DNA of 64,000 nucleotides from GCA-002733465 sp965230525 (GTDB lineage Bacteria; Pseudomonadota; Gammaproteobacteria; Enterobacterales; Kangiellaceae): the NCBI GenBank assembly GCA_965230525.1, contig OZ246008.1, positions 2,232,001 through 2,296,000 on the forward strand. The letters are read 5' to 3'. This document shows, piece by piece, positions 17,553 through 26,743 of this stretch; position 1 is the first letter of the stretch; each line of letters opens with the position of its first letter. Below the pieces are notes generated by a model, which was given only the letters and a program-made list of their open reading frames with translations, made no database searches and had not been told where the DNA came from. The translations under genes were made by a program, and so were the position numbers.

Positions 17553-19292
17553 GTGAATACTGAGTATATTAATGCATTAATTGTCGATGACAATGAAGAT
17601 GATAGGGAATTTATTGAGCGGATATTAAAGAAAACCGGTCAATTTGAGAAAATCTACCATGCTTCTACGGTTGACGAAGGAGTGCTTGCTCTCAAAGAAC
17701 ATGACGTTGATGTGATTTTGTTGGACTATTTGATGCCGCAGTGTGATGGCATTGAGATGGTGTTGCAGATTAAATCAATGGATTCGATCGGACCTACCGC
17801 CATCGTCATGATTAGCAACCTCGAAGATGAGAGTCGGCAGTTAGAGTGTTTGCATGCTGGAGCCCATGACTTTTTAAATAAAACCGCTGTCGATCCTAAA
17901 TCACTTCGCAAAGCAATCCTTCACTCAAGAAAGCGCTTCGAACTCGAACAAGAGTTACAACGAAGCTATCAGCACGTTAAAAACATTGCCGAGAAAGACG
18001 CACTAACCGGGCTGTCTAATCGTTACTATTTTGAAGTCAGGCTAAAAGAAGCCTACAAAGATTTTCAGCGAAACCAAAATCGTGTGGCGTTGCTTATTTT
18101 AGACCTCGATGATTTCAAATATGTGAACGACACTTATGGGCATCCAACGGGTGACGAATTGCTCAAACGAATCACCCGTCGAATTAATGGATGCCTAAGG
18201 GGTGACGAATGCTTTTCCCGAATTGGCGGTGATGAGTTTGCCATAATCTTACAAAACATTACCTCGATCCAGAGTGTTACTCAAGTCGCAAAAAGAATAC
18301 TCAGAGTAAGCAAAAAATCTTATTGTCTCAATGAAGTGGAGGTGACTTGTGGTGTTAGCATTGGGATAGCATTAACTCGATTCGACCGCGGCGATCAGCA
18401 GAATTTAATTCAAGAGGCTGATATTGCGATGTATCGCGCCAAGCAGTCGAAAAATAGTTTTTGCTATTTTGAAAAAGAAATGCAACAAGAAATTACCCAC
18501 CGGACTCAATTGGAAGACCGCCTACGCAAGGCCATCGAAGCACACGAAATAGAGTTGTTTTATCAACCTATTCTACGATTTGAAGATCAGTCTGTGATTG
18601 GCTTTGAAGGGCTGATGCGCTGGCAGCATGAGCAGCAAATGATTTTTCCTGATGAGTTTATTCCTGTGGCAGAAGAATCTAAACTGATTTTAGAACTTGG
18701 GTTACAAGTCATCGAAGGTGGTTTAAAGCAACTTAAGTCGTGGCAACAGCAAGGTGACCCTGAGCTAGTAATGTCGATTAACTTATCGCCAGTTCAGTTA
18801 CAAGATTCAACCTTGCCGCTGCATATTCAGGAAATTATCGAAGCCAATAATCTCTCCCCAGAATCCATCATTTTCGAGTTAACTGAAACCTCTCTGTTGA
18901 ATGATGATAAACGTAAACAAGACACGATTAGAGAAATTCACAATCTAGGCTGTAAGATTGCGCTCGATGATTTTGGTACTGGCTTTTCTTCGATTTCCTA
19001 TCTACTCGAGTTCCCAATTGATATTGTCAAGATTGATAAATCACTCATGCCGTTATTTGATGAGGCTGTTAATCAATCATTAAAAGAATCGATGACCCAA
19101 GGCTTGGCATATATGTTACATTCCTTAGGAATTACGGTAGTTGCCGAGGGGGTTGAAAATGCCGCTGCGGCAGAGTTTTGCCAGAATTTAAAAATTAGCA
19201 AAGGTCAGGGCTACTACTGGGGTAAAGCAGAAAAAGCCGAACATGTGGAGCAAAAGTGGCTCAACCGACAAGCGGTTTCTAACGTTAAGTAA
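17553..19292 (+). CDS. Response regulator with GGDEF and EAL domains
   Basis: 579 residues from GTG 17553. Receiver at 1-125 with Asp58 (ILLDYLMPQ); GGDEF about 150-305 with LDLDDFKYVNDTYGHPTGDE and RIGGDEF (225-229), so cyclase residues look intact, with no RxxD inhibitory site; EAL about 320-570 with FEGLMRW, SINLSPVQL, ELTETS, LDDFGTGFSS, VKIDKS and VVAEGVEN, so phosphodiesterase residues are also intact. It makes or degrades c-di-GMP in response to phosphorylation. Lies 168 nt after the single-domain regulator and is a probable output of the same kinase. Confidence 0.94.
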   Translation: MNTEYINALIVDDNEDDREFIERILKKTGQFEKIYHASTVDEGVLALKEHDVDVILLDYLMPQCDGIEMVLQIKSMDSIGPTAIVMISNLEDESRQLECLHAGAHDFLNKTAVDPKSLRKAILHSRKRFELEQELQRSYQHVKNIAEKDALTGLSNRYYFEVRLKEAYKDFQRNQNRVALLILDLDDFKYVNDTYGHPTGDELLKRITRRINGCLRGDECFSRIGGDEFAIILQNITSIQSVTQVAKRILRVSKKSYCLNEVEVTCGVSIGIALTRFDRGDQQNLIQEADIAMYRAKQSKNSFCYFEKEMQQEITHRTQLEDRLRKAIEAHEIELFYQPILRFEDQSVIGFEGLMRWQHEQQMIFPDEFIPVAEESKLILELGLQVIEGGLKQLKSWQQQGDPELVMSINLSPVQLQDSTLPLHIQEIIEANNLSPESIIFELTETSLLNDDKRKQDTIREIHNLGCKIALDDFGTGFSSISYLLEFPIDIVKIDKSLMPLFDEAVNQSLKESMTQGLAYMLHSLGITVVAEGVENAAAAEFCQNLKISKGQGYYWGKAEKAEHVEQKWLNRQAVSNVK

Positions 19293-19422
19293 TCTTTACT
19301 TTATGGCGGCTCTTTCGCCTAAATATAAAGGCCTAAGGGCAAGGTTTTCAACTAAACTAAATATAGGCTCGCACCTCTTCCCTCGTTATCACGCCAAATC
19401 AGCGAACCGAGTTATTGTTACT

Positions 19423-20085
19423 ATGTCAAAAACTAAATTTATTCTTTTTTCGGCTATCTGCTTATCTTGGCTGCTTTTACCATTTGTTAAGGCGGATAGC
19501 ATTAATATGCGCTTTGTTAATCAACACGGAGAACCGCTAGCTAATTTGGTGGTTGAAGTCTTCCTTAAAGAAGCGAGTTCCAGTGAACAGGCTCCTCCTC
19601 AAAAAGCTCACGTGATGGATCAAGTTGATAAGGCATTTAAACCTGAATTACTGGTGGTGTCCAAAAATGATCAGGTGGCTTTTCCTAATAGCGACAACAT
19701 TCGCCATCATGTCTATTCTTTTTCGGCTGCCAAGCCGTTTGAACTCAAGCTGTATTCAGGCAAACCATCTAGCCCAGTGAGTTTCAATCAACACGGTGTG
19801 GTCACTCTCGGTTGTAATATTCATGACTCTATGGTCGGTTTTATTTATGTTGCGGACAGTGATTTAGTCAAAGTGACTGACAGAAAAGGTGAAATAATCT
19901 TAGAAAGTCCGAATGCTATTGAGCGCCTTACGAGTTGGCATTCAGAACAAGCTTCATCACCGGAAAATCCTAAGCCGGTAAAGTTTGACTTGGCGAGTAA
20001 GTCAGAGCTTATCGAAGTCGTTATTGAGACTGTTAAGCCTGCGAAACGGGATACGTTTGGGGCAAAGTTTAGCAATGAAGAATAG
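19423..20085 (+). CDS. Cupredoxin-like periplasmic protein (methylamine utilization protein-like)
   Basis: 220 residues from ATG 19423; an upstream in-frame GTG at 19243 would run through the end of the previous gene and lacks a signal peptide, whereas MSKTKFILFSAICLSWLLLPFVKADS is a clear one. The mature part has type-1 copper ligand pattern: His in NIRHHVYSFS, then Cys, His and Met in LGCNIHDSMVGF. Such plastocyanin-like proteins are often annotated as methylamine utilization protein. It overlaps the downstream GGDEF-EAL gene by 11 nt, so it may supply a copper- or redox-dependent input to that sensor. Confidence 0.85.
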   Translation: MSKTKFILFSAICLSWLLLPFVKADSINMRFVNQHGEPLANLVVEVFLKEASSSEQAPPQKAHVMDQVDKAFKPELLVVSKNDQVAFPNSDNIRHHVYSFSAAKPFELKLYSGKPSSPVSFNQHGVVTLGCNIHDSMVGFIYVADSDLVKVTDRKGEIILESPNAIERLTSWHSEQASSPENPKPVKFDLASKSELIEVVIETVKPAKRDTFGAKFSNEE

Positions 20086-22396
20086 CACCAGTCTTCGACG
20101 ACAGATTGTACAACTCTGTGTTACTTTAATCTCCATCACGGTATTTTTTGTGATTGCCAATGTTTGGTGGTCAACGGCTAAATTTAACCAGCAAAAAGTC
20201 GCAAGTTCGGTGGATAATGCGCAAAATGTTTTCAAGCAATTTCAAGGTGCGCAAGCAAAACTACTGATAACAGCTGCCAAAGTTCTGACCGCAGATTTTG
20301 GTTTTAAACAAGCGGTTGCCAGTTCAGATAGTGCGACTATTAAAAGTGCACTGCAAAATCACGCCAGTCGAATTGATAGTGATATGATGCTAATTACTTC
20401 GCTAGGCGGTGAGTTAATTGCATCTACTGACAGTATTGAATTTGATGACGAAAAGCTCAAATCTCAAATAGCGACGTTAGTGAGCTATCCGGGTGAAGCA
20501 CATTACATTGTGCTAGGTGATGCGCTATATTTATCAATTTTACTTCCGGTCAAGGCGCCACGTCCCATCGCTTATAGTGTTGTCGGCTTCAAGATTGATA
20601 GCGCCGTGGCTAAAGAGCTTAAGCGACTTACATCATTAGATATTAGTTTTGTTGTTGGTCAACAACGGGTAATCGCTTCCAGTCTTGAACAACAGCAGCA
20701 ATCACAAGCACTAGAAAATATCGATGTACTATCAGACCGGTTTAGTTTTTCCAGACCGCAAACTACCAGCGAAAAATTGGTATTAGAGGGCAGCAACCAA
20801 CAGCCGGTCGCAATATTATTCACCATCGACTTGCAAGCGAGTTACCAGGAGCTTGATAGTTTAATCGGCGGTATCTTATTGGTTGCGTTAGTTGCCTCAT
20901 TAATTAGTTGGTTGCTCAGTGGACTCTACGCACGAAAGTTAGCAAACCCTTTGGCTCGTCTGGTCAAAACAGCCGAGAAATTTGCCCAAGGACATTACAG
21001 TAGCAGCATAGAGGCTAGGTCTGCAAATCACGAAATTAAAGCATTGCAAGATTCATTTGTGCATATGGGAAAGGAAATAGAGCAGAGAGAACAACAGATC
21101 CTTTTTCAGTCCGAGCATGACCGACTAACTGGCTTGTTGAATCGTCGGGCATTACTCACTCGGCTAGAGTCATTGCTTTTGCACCGCCAGCCATTAGTAG
21201 TCTGTGCCTTTAGTATTCGAGGTTTTAGAGCAATCAATGATAATTTTGGCCCCTTGATTGCTGATGCCTGTTTGAAATCGATTGCATTAAAAATGCAAAA
21301 CCAGGAAAGTGGAAAAGATTCGCTACTTAGCCGAATTGGCGGTGATGAGTTTGTGGCGGTATTACCTTATGATTTAGCTGAATCGGAGCACGCTAGGATC
21401 GAGCCATTTATTCAGGCGATTGATTCGACTATTGATGTGGAAAATTTAAGTCTGAATTTGAATTTTAATTTTGGTATTTGCTTAGTTCCAGAGCATGGTA
21501 CCGAAGCGGATAGTTTATTAAGAAAAACCATTATCGCGCTTGAGCATGGCGTGCACGAAAAGAGCCGACTACGATTCTATCAAAACGGTGAAGATGAAAG
21601 GCACTTACAACGATTAAAACTAATCGACCAATTAAAGAAAGATCTTGATAAGGATTCTGGTAATTTGTATATGTGTTTTCAACCGAAATTAAACTTTCAT
21701 TCAGATCAGGTTGAGAAACTTGAGGCGTTGATCCGTTGGGAGACTGACGAAGGAGAGTTTATATCGCCCGAACTATTTATTGAATTGGCGGAAAATTCTG
21801 GCTTGATTATCGAGCTGACTCGCTGGGTACTACTTACAGTATTTAAACAGATCGAACAGTGGAAAAATTTGGGATTTGATCTAAAAGTTGCCATTAATGT
21901 GTCATCGCAAGATATTTGTGATCCAAACCTTATCCCGTTCCTAGAAAAAAATATGGCTAAGTATGGGGTGAATGCTAAGGATCTTTGCTTAGAGCTAACG
22001 GAGCGAGATTTAATGGATAACGAGTCAATTGCAATCAATAGCCTTAATAAAATTAAAAACATTGGCATCGAAATCTCTGTGGACGATTATGGAATTGGCC
22101 AATCTTCCTTGGCTAAATTAAAGCAACTTCCTGTCGATGAATTAAAAATAGATAAAAGCTTTATCTTGCAACTTGACCAGTCAGAGTCAGATCAGCTGAT
22201 AGTTTCCTCGACCATTGATTTGGCGCATAACTTGGGGCTGACGGTTGTTGCAGAAGGTGTTGAAAATCGCCAATCAATGACTATGCTTAAGGAAATGGGA
22301 TGTGATCAGTTTCAGGGTTACTATTTAAGTAAACCAGTAAAGCCCAAGGAGCTTATTCCTTGGTATCAAAGTGGACAAGTTAATGAATTACTGTAA
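20075..22396 (+). CDS. Membrane GGDEF-EAL c-di-GMP phosphodiesterase with degenerate GGDEF
   Basis: 773 residues from ATG 20075. TM1 about 12-34; periplasmic sensor about 35-265; TM2 about 268-290; HAMP about 290-345 (NPLARLVKTAEKFAQGHYS); GGDEF about 365-530; EAL about 545-770. The GGDEF loop RIGGDEF is kept but the metal-binding D-x-D-x-F-K segment reads FSIRGFRAIND and GHxxGD reads GPLIAD, so cyclase activity is doubtful. EAL residues are present: EALIRW, AINVSS, ELTERD, VDDYGIGQSS, LKIDKSF, VVAEGVEN. Best read as a periplasmically controlled phosphodiesterase. Start lies inside the end of the cupredoxin gene. Confidence 0.93.
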   Translation: MKNSTSLRRQIVQLCVTLISITVFFVIANVWWSTAKFNQQKVASSVDNAQNVFKQFQGAQAKLLITAAKVLTADFGFKQAVASSDSATIKSALQNHASRIDSDMMLITSLGGELIASTDSIEFDDEKLKSQIATLVSYPGEAHYIVLGDALYLSILLPVKAPRPIAYSVVGFKIDSAVAKELKRLTSLDISFVVGQQRVIASSLEQQQQSQALENIDVLSDRFSFSRPQTTSEKLVLEGSNQQPVAILFTIDLQASYQELDSLIGGILLVALVASLISWLLSGLYARKLANPLARLVKTAEKFAQGHYSSSIEARSANHEIKALQDSFVHMGKEIEQREQQILFQSEHDRLTGLLNRRALLTRLESLLLHRQPLVVCAFSIRGFRAINDNFGPLIADACLKSIALKMQNQESGKDSLLSRIGGDEFVAVLPYDLAESEHARIEPFIQAIDSTIDVENLSLNLNFNFGICLVPEHGTEADSLLRKTIIALEHGVHEKSRLRFYQNGEDERHLQRLKLIDQLKKDLDKDSGNLYMCFQPKLNFHSDQVEKLEALIRWETDEGEFISPELFIELAENSGLIIELTRWVLLTVFKQIEQWKNLGFDLKVAINVSSQDICDPNLIPFLEKNMAKYGVNAKDLCLELTERDLMDNESIAINSLNKIKNIGIEISVDDYGIGQSSLAKLKQLPVDELKIDKSFILQLDQSESDQLIVSSTIDLAHNLGLTVVAEGVENRQSMTMLKEMGCDQFQGYYLSKPVKPKELIPWYQSGQVNELL

Positions 22397-23225
22397 GGGC
22401 CTTTATAGCGCAGCTGTATTGGTGTTTTTATTTCATGCGGAGACATTGGTAGCGGCCAACGGTAAGTTGTTGGCAACACCGGGAGTTTCTCAGATTGAAG
22501 GTGCAGCCGGCGGTGGTCTTGTACCATGGGCTCAGTTAGCGGGCTATGCCACCGATGATGAAATTGCCGCCAATGTATTCTGTTCTCGAGCAACTGTTGA
22601 TGACTATCAGCTTGATGTCTGTGGCGCACAAGCTAACTTTTACGACCGCGTGGAATTATCCTTTGCCAAGCAAACATTTGACATAGACGCACTAGGCTTA
22701 CAAATTGAGCAAGAAATATTTGGTGCTAAGGTGAGGTTGTATGGCGATTTAGTTTATTCCAAATGGCCACAAATAAGTCTAGGTGTTCAGTCTAAGTTTT
22801 TGAAAGACGATACAGTCGCTAATCTTTTGGGCGCAACCGATGATAGCGGCACCGATTTGTATCTGTCAGCAAGCCAACTAAAGTTAGCTGCGCTAGCGGG
22901 CTACAACTGGTTATGGAATGTGACGCTTAGACAGAGTAATAGTAATCAAACTGGACTATTGGGTTATTCAAACAATCATTCTGATAACTCATTAATGTTG
23001 GAAGCGTCCACTGCGATCTTGCTTAATCCCAGCTTGGCTGTTGGTTTAGAGTATCGCCAAAAGCCTAATTACTTAGATTTGGGAGAACAAGACTGGAAAG
23101 ATATTTTTATCGCTTGGATTCCCAACAAAAATTTTAGTTTGACTGCCGCTTATTTAGATCTGGGTAGTATCGCAGGTGCTAAAGATCAGACTGGCTTTTA
23201 TTTATCTCTGACAGGTTATTGGTGA
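22383..23225 (+). CDS. DUF3034 family outer-membrane-like protein
   Basis: About 280 residues from ATG 22383 (a GTG at 22371 is also possible); the start lies within the end of the GGDEF-EAL gene. Signal peptide LYSAAVLVFLFHAETLVAANGK, then GVSQIEGAAGGGLVPWAQLAGY, the DUF3034 hallmark, followed by alternating beta strands ending SLTGYW with a terminal aromatic residue, typical of an outer membrane barrel. Its stop and the next start overlap as TGATG. Function unknown; it recurs with truncated hemoglobin and cupredoxin-like genes. Confidence 0.85.
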   Translation: MNYCKGLYSAAVLVFLFHAETLVAANGKLLATPGVSQIEGAAGGGLVPWAQLAGYATDDEIAANVFCSRATVDDYQLDVCGAQANFYDRVELSFAKQTFDIDALGLQIEQEIFGAKVRLYGDLVYSKWPQISLGVQSKFLKDDTVANLLGATDDSGTDLYLSASQLKLAALAGYNWLWNVTLRQSNSNQTGLLGYSNNHSDNSLMLEASTAILLNPSLAVGLEYRQKPNYLDLGEQDWKDIFIAWIPNKNFSLTAAYLDLGSIAGAKDQTGFYLSLTGYW

Positions 23226-23650
23226 TGGGCAAACGTCTTGTAATTAAATTATTAGTCACTTGTTTGTTATTCGGTTGTCAAACTTTGCCGCCGGGCTCTC
23301 TTTATCAGTCTTTGGGCGGAGAGCAGAAGCTGAACCAAATTGTTGAAGACTTTATTGATGAGATTGGCCACGACCCGGTGGTGTTTCCTTATTTTGAAAA
23401 AGCTAGTGTGAGCCATTTTAGAAAAGGCATCTATACTCACCTGTGTGACATTGCAGGAGGACCCTGCAAGTATACCGGCGACTCCATGCGGGATATCCAC
23501 ACCGGTATGAACGTTTCTGAAAAAGCATTTAATCGATTAGTTGAATTGCTGATTAACGCAATGGATAAAAATCACGTTGATAGTGTCACTCAAAATCGGC
23601 TTCTCGCTAAGTTGGCTCCGCTTCGTTCCGAAGTCATGGTCGATGGCTAA
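23225..23650 (+). CDS. Truncated hemoglobin (group 1) with lipoprotein signal
   Basis: About 141 residues from ATG 23225. The N terminus MGKRLVIKLLVTCLLFGCQT is a lipoprotein signal (lipobox LLFGC), so the globin should be membrane-anchored in the periplasm. The globin part shows SLYQSLGGEQKLNQIVEDF, FPYFEKASVSHF and the proximal-His F-helix region MRDIHTGMNVSEKAF. Truncated hemoglobins bind O2 and NO. Last gene of the overlapping cupredoxin/GGDEF-EAL/DUF3034 operon. Confidence 0.92.
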   Translation: MGKRLVIKLLVTCLLFGCQTLPPGSLYQSLGGEQKLNQIVEDFIDEIGHDPVVFPYFEKASVSHFRKGIYTHLCDIAGGPCKYTGDSMRDIHTGMNVSEKAFNRLVELLINAMDKNHVDSVTQNRLLAKLAPLRSEVMVDG

Positions 23651-23702
23651 TCGCTAATCGCTAATAGCTAATAGCGATTAAACCTTAAGCTAACCGTTAG
23701 CC
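23646..23702. repeat. Heptamer repeats and inverted repeats between convergent genes
   Basis: From 23646 four near-identical heptamers follow (GCTAATC twice, GCTAATA twice) and then GCGATTA, so TAATCGCTA can pair with TAGCGATTA. A separate perfect arm GCTAAC-C-GTTAGC lies at 23689-23701, covering the photolyase stop. Together they may end transcription of both convergent genes, though no U-run is present. Confidence 0.5.
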
Positions 23703-25175
23703 ATGCTGCAGCGATTGCTTGGCATTTTTAAAACTTTCAATGGCTTGTTTTCTTGAGGATTTTAGATCCACTTGAATGGGCGGATAATCTTCAAATCGTT
23801 GATTTTCAAATCGGTGAATTTTGTTACTCTCGATAGATTTAAACGGCTTTAACCATCGTTTGATGAATAGGCCATCTTTGTCAAACTTTGTCTGCTGAGA
23901 CTGCGGATTGAAAACTCGAAAATAGGGCGCCGCATCGGTACCCACAGAAGCGCTCCACTGCCATCCACCATTATTATTTGCAAAGTCGTAGTCAAATAAA
24001 TGCTCAGCAAAAAACGATTCGCCGATGCGCCAGTCAAGCCATAGGTTTTTGCAAAAATAACTGGCAACGATCATTCGAAGGCGGTTATGCATCCAACCGG
24101 TTTGCTTTAATTGTTGAATTGCCGCATCAATTATGGGAATTCCTGTACGCGCGCTCCGTACTTTATCAATCGCGACCAAATCCCTTGACCATCGAATGGC
24201 ATTATCTACTTCAAGAAACGCCTTTCCTTTACACACATGAGGATAGTGCCACATTACCGAACGATAAAAATCACGCCACACCAGTTGACGAGTCCAAGCG
24301 CTTGCATTATCACTTTCCGACTGTTGGGCAATTGCATAACACTCGGCGGCTGAAATGCATCCTAATGCTAGCGCTGGCGAAATTTGAGAAGTGGCATTTT
24401 GATAGGGAAAGTCTCGTTGTTTCTGATAATCGTCGATATATTCGACACAGAAGTTTTCCATTTGGGTCTTAATTTTAGAGTGACTGCTGTGAGGAATTGT
24501 TGCCGATGTCATTGAATCTGGCTGACAGTTTTTTAACCAAGATTCGGTGTTTGACAGCAAACTTCCGATTGAAAGACTGCTGGTATTAGCAATACGTTTT
24601 TCAGCATTGTCTTTAGTGAGCTTAATCACCGCTTGATAGTTTTCTTCGCTTTGCTTTTTGCAGCTCGCGCTGGGCTCTACCGGCATATCCGAGATGATAT
24701 TGGCATGTGATTTACTAAACGCGGTAAAGACTTTGTAACCCTCATTCGAGCCATTAACCACCAACCAAGGTGCTACCAAAGAATCACCCACAAGTCGGTG
24801 ACATTGGACCCTATCTTGCAGCCTATCAACCACCTGCTTATCTCTTGTTCTTTCATCTATTGGGTACTCAATATTGAAGTACAAGTTCTTGACCGCCAGC
24901 GCGCTGCAAAGTGATTCTAATTGGTTGACCGCTTCAGAAAAGGTTGAACCTTCAATGATAAATAGTGGGATCTGCTTTTTGGTCAGATCTTGGTGTAACT
25001 GTTTTAGGCTTTGATATAAATAAGCTTGCTGATTAGCACCAATACCATACTGTTCATTTTGTTGGTCACAGAGAATATAAACCGCAGCTAAAGGGTCTGA
25101 TTGTTGCTTGGTTGCCGCCATCAGTGCGGGATTATCATAAATTCTTAGGTCATTTCTAAACCAAACTAGATTCAA
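23697..25175 (-). CDS. phrB: Deoxyribodipyrimidine photolyase (class I CPD photolyase)
   Basis: 492 residues starting MNLVWFRNDLRIYDNPAL. The N-terminal antenna-binding alpha/beta domain is followed by the helical FAD domain with WTRQLVWRDFYRSVMWH, GIPIIDAAIQQLKQTGWMHNRLRM and FDYDFANNNGGWQWSAS, including the conserved FAD- and lesion-contacting residues. It repairs cyclobutane pyrimidine dimers using blue light. The YbgA-like gene lies upstream on the same strand, the arrangement also seen in E. coli (ybgA-phr). I found no TGATC/CGTA promoter motif just upstream. Confidence 0.96.
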   Translation of the reverse strand: MNLVWFRNDLRIYDNPALMAATKQQSDPLAAVYILCDQQNEQYGIGANQQAYLYQSLKQLHQDLTKKQIPLFIIEGSTFSEAVNQLESLCSALAVKNLYFNIEYPIDERTRDKQVVDRLQDRVQCHRLVGDSLVAPWLVVNGSNEGYKVFTAFSKSHANIISDMPVEPSASCKKQSEENYQAVIKLTKDNAEKRIANTSSLSIGSLLSNTESWLKNCQPDSMTSATIPHSSHSKIKTQMENFCVEYIDDYQKQRDFPYQNATSQISPALALGCISAAECYAIAQQSESDNASAWTRQLVWRDFYRSVMWHYPHVCKGKAFLEVDNAIRWSRDLVAIDKVRSARTGIPIIDAAIQQLKQTGWMHNRLRMIVASYFCKNLWLDWRIGESFFAEHLFDYDFANNNGGWQWSASVGTDAAPYFRVFNPQSQQTKFDKDGLFIKRWLKPFKSIESNKIHRFENQRFEDYPPIQVDLKSSRKQAIESFKNAKQSLQHG

Positions 25176-25385
25176 GGTGATTGTCCTTATTCTGTATAAT
25201 TCGTTATCAGGTTAATACTGACTAGCTTTGCTTTTTTTAGCCTAGCGATTAATTGGCTGGCTAGGTCACGCTTATTGCCTGTTCAGTCGGTTATATCCTA
25301 TCAGCGCTTTGGTTATTGGGTTTAACTCACTTCAATCGATTAAGCCATGCAATGTGAAAGGTTGCTAATCCTAATATCATTATCG

Positions 25386-25410
25386 AAAAAGGCCTCCCAA
25401 AGAGAAGGCC
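25386..25410 (-). terminator. Rho-independent terminator of the YbgA-like gene
   Basis: On the minus strand GGCCTTC, a short loop, GAGGCC and then five T residues, 22 nt after the stop at 25432. It would separate the YbgA-like transcript from the photolyase gene, so the two are probably not simply co-transcribed. Confidence 0.6.
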
Positions 25411-25431
25411 AAATCAGTGACTGCATAGAAG

Positions 25432-26373
25432 CTACTGCATAGAAACCCTAATCGACATACTCTTAGGGTAGGGGTTTAGATAAGATTGTCGCGCTATAAA
25501 GTGGCTTGGGTTATTTTTAAAGTGGTGCTTGAGCAATGTGAGCGGGCTCAATATAGGTTGTAACCCTTGATTGTATTCTTTGATGCACTCGGTTAGTTCT
25601 GCTTTGTCATCTTTGTCCAAATGATCTTTCAGATGACCTTGCATATGCATTAAAACATTGGTGTTATTGGAACGAGTCGAAGTTTTCTGCAGCGCTTTCA
25701 TCATAAGGTTGATGTAAAGCTCTGCTTGACCATCAATATTCTGTTTGGTGGTTTGCGCGACAATAGGACCAAGCTCGCGGTAGCGCTTCTGACAATGCGC
25801 TAGCAGTACCATCTTGTGACGAGAGTGAAATTTTAATAGCTTGTCGACGGTCAAACCTTGCTTAACCAAAGTTTGCCATTCGTTGTAAATATAGACTCGT
25901 TTAATAAAGCTATCTCTAATCAGCGGATCATTTAATCGGCCGTTTTCCTCTACCGGAAGATTTGGAAACAATTTTCGAAGGCGAGCGGTGAACACACCAA
26001 CACCTTTCTTCTCAGGTTGGCCCTTGTCATTGAATACTTTGACTCGCTCCATACCACAACTTGGAGATGCTTGGCATACGACATAACCACTCATTTGAGC
26101 AATAGTCTCATAATTTTGGTCGGCAAAACCGGAGAGTCTCTCAGTGAAATCAACATCTGAGTCTTTGCTAAGCACTGCTTTGGGGTTTGCTATATCGCCG
26201 ACCAAACGGATTGTTTCTCGGGGGATCGGTAAGCCAATGCCAACTTCTGGGCACAAGGAAACAAACTTGAAATGTTTGGAAAGCTGATCTTTGCAATAGC
26301 GATTATTCTTGTTACCGCCATCATATCTTACGTTAGCACCGAGTAAACACTGGCTGATTCCTACTTTAATCAT
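25432..26373 (-). CDS. DUF523 and DUF1722 protein (YbgA-like)
   Basis: About 313 residues. The start at 26373 lies 7 nt after AGGAG; the ATG at 26379 is too close. N-terminal DUF523 shows three cysteine motifs ISQCLLGANVRYDGG, SLCPEVGIGLPIPRE and ASPSCGMERV, suggesting a metal or iron-sulfur site; the C-terminal DUF1722 contains WQTLVKQGLTVDKLLKFHSRHKMVLLAHC. The molecular role is not settled, but the gene is a common neighbour of photolyase. Confidence 0.9.
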   Translation of the reverse strand: MIKVGISQCLLGANVRYDGGNKNNRYCKDQLSKHFKFVSLCPEVGIGLPIPRETIRLVGDIANPKAVLSKDSDVDFTERLSGFADQNYETIAQMSGYVVCQASPSCGMERVKVFNDKGQPEKKGVGVFTARLRKLFPNLPVEENGRLNDPLIRDSFIKRVYIYNEWQTLVKQGLTVDKLLKFHSRHKMVLLAHCQKRYRELGPIVAQTTKQNIDGQAELYINLMMKALQKTSTRSNNTNVLMHMQGHLKDHLDKDDKAELTECIKEYNQGLQPILSPLTLLKHHFKNNPSHFIARQSYLNPYPKSMSIRVSMQ

Positions 26374-26379
26374 TCTCAT

Positions 26380-26743
26380 TCTCCTTGGTTTTATAGTATT
26401 GGAGTTTAAAACTGTGTAACTAGTGGGCCTGCCTCAGCGCTCGCTTGGTTGTATCCGCTTAGCTTTGTTTTAGTGCTTTTGGCCGACTTGATAGTTTGTT
26501 TTACGTGGTCAGTCAAGGTTTGGATCATTTAATGAGACGCTCGACAGGAAAAATGCCGGTTTTTATAGAATTTTTACTACCAAGGGCGATAAATTTGAAA
26601 CAGGTCTATCTGATCATATTTTTAATTGGTATTATTCGAGACTGTTCTTTAATTTTGCTTTGACCAGTAAAATTAGTGGTAGGACGCCATCGTCATAAAG
26701 AATATTTATAAAAATAAAGTGATCGCAAGGGAGATCGTTCCAA
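26380..26743. other. Intergenic region upstream of the XRE-TPR gene
   Basis: About 360 nt between divergent genes. A possible sigma-70 promoter (TTGAAA at 26596-26601, then TATTTT about 16 nt on) points to the plus strand. No repeats or RNA-like structures stand out. Confidence 0.35.

Noticed and set aside
19243..19422. Longer start for the cupredoxin-like protein
   Set aside because: It overlaps the previous gene and masks the signal peptide; the ATG at 19423 is better.
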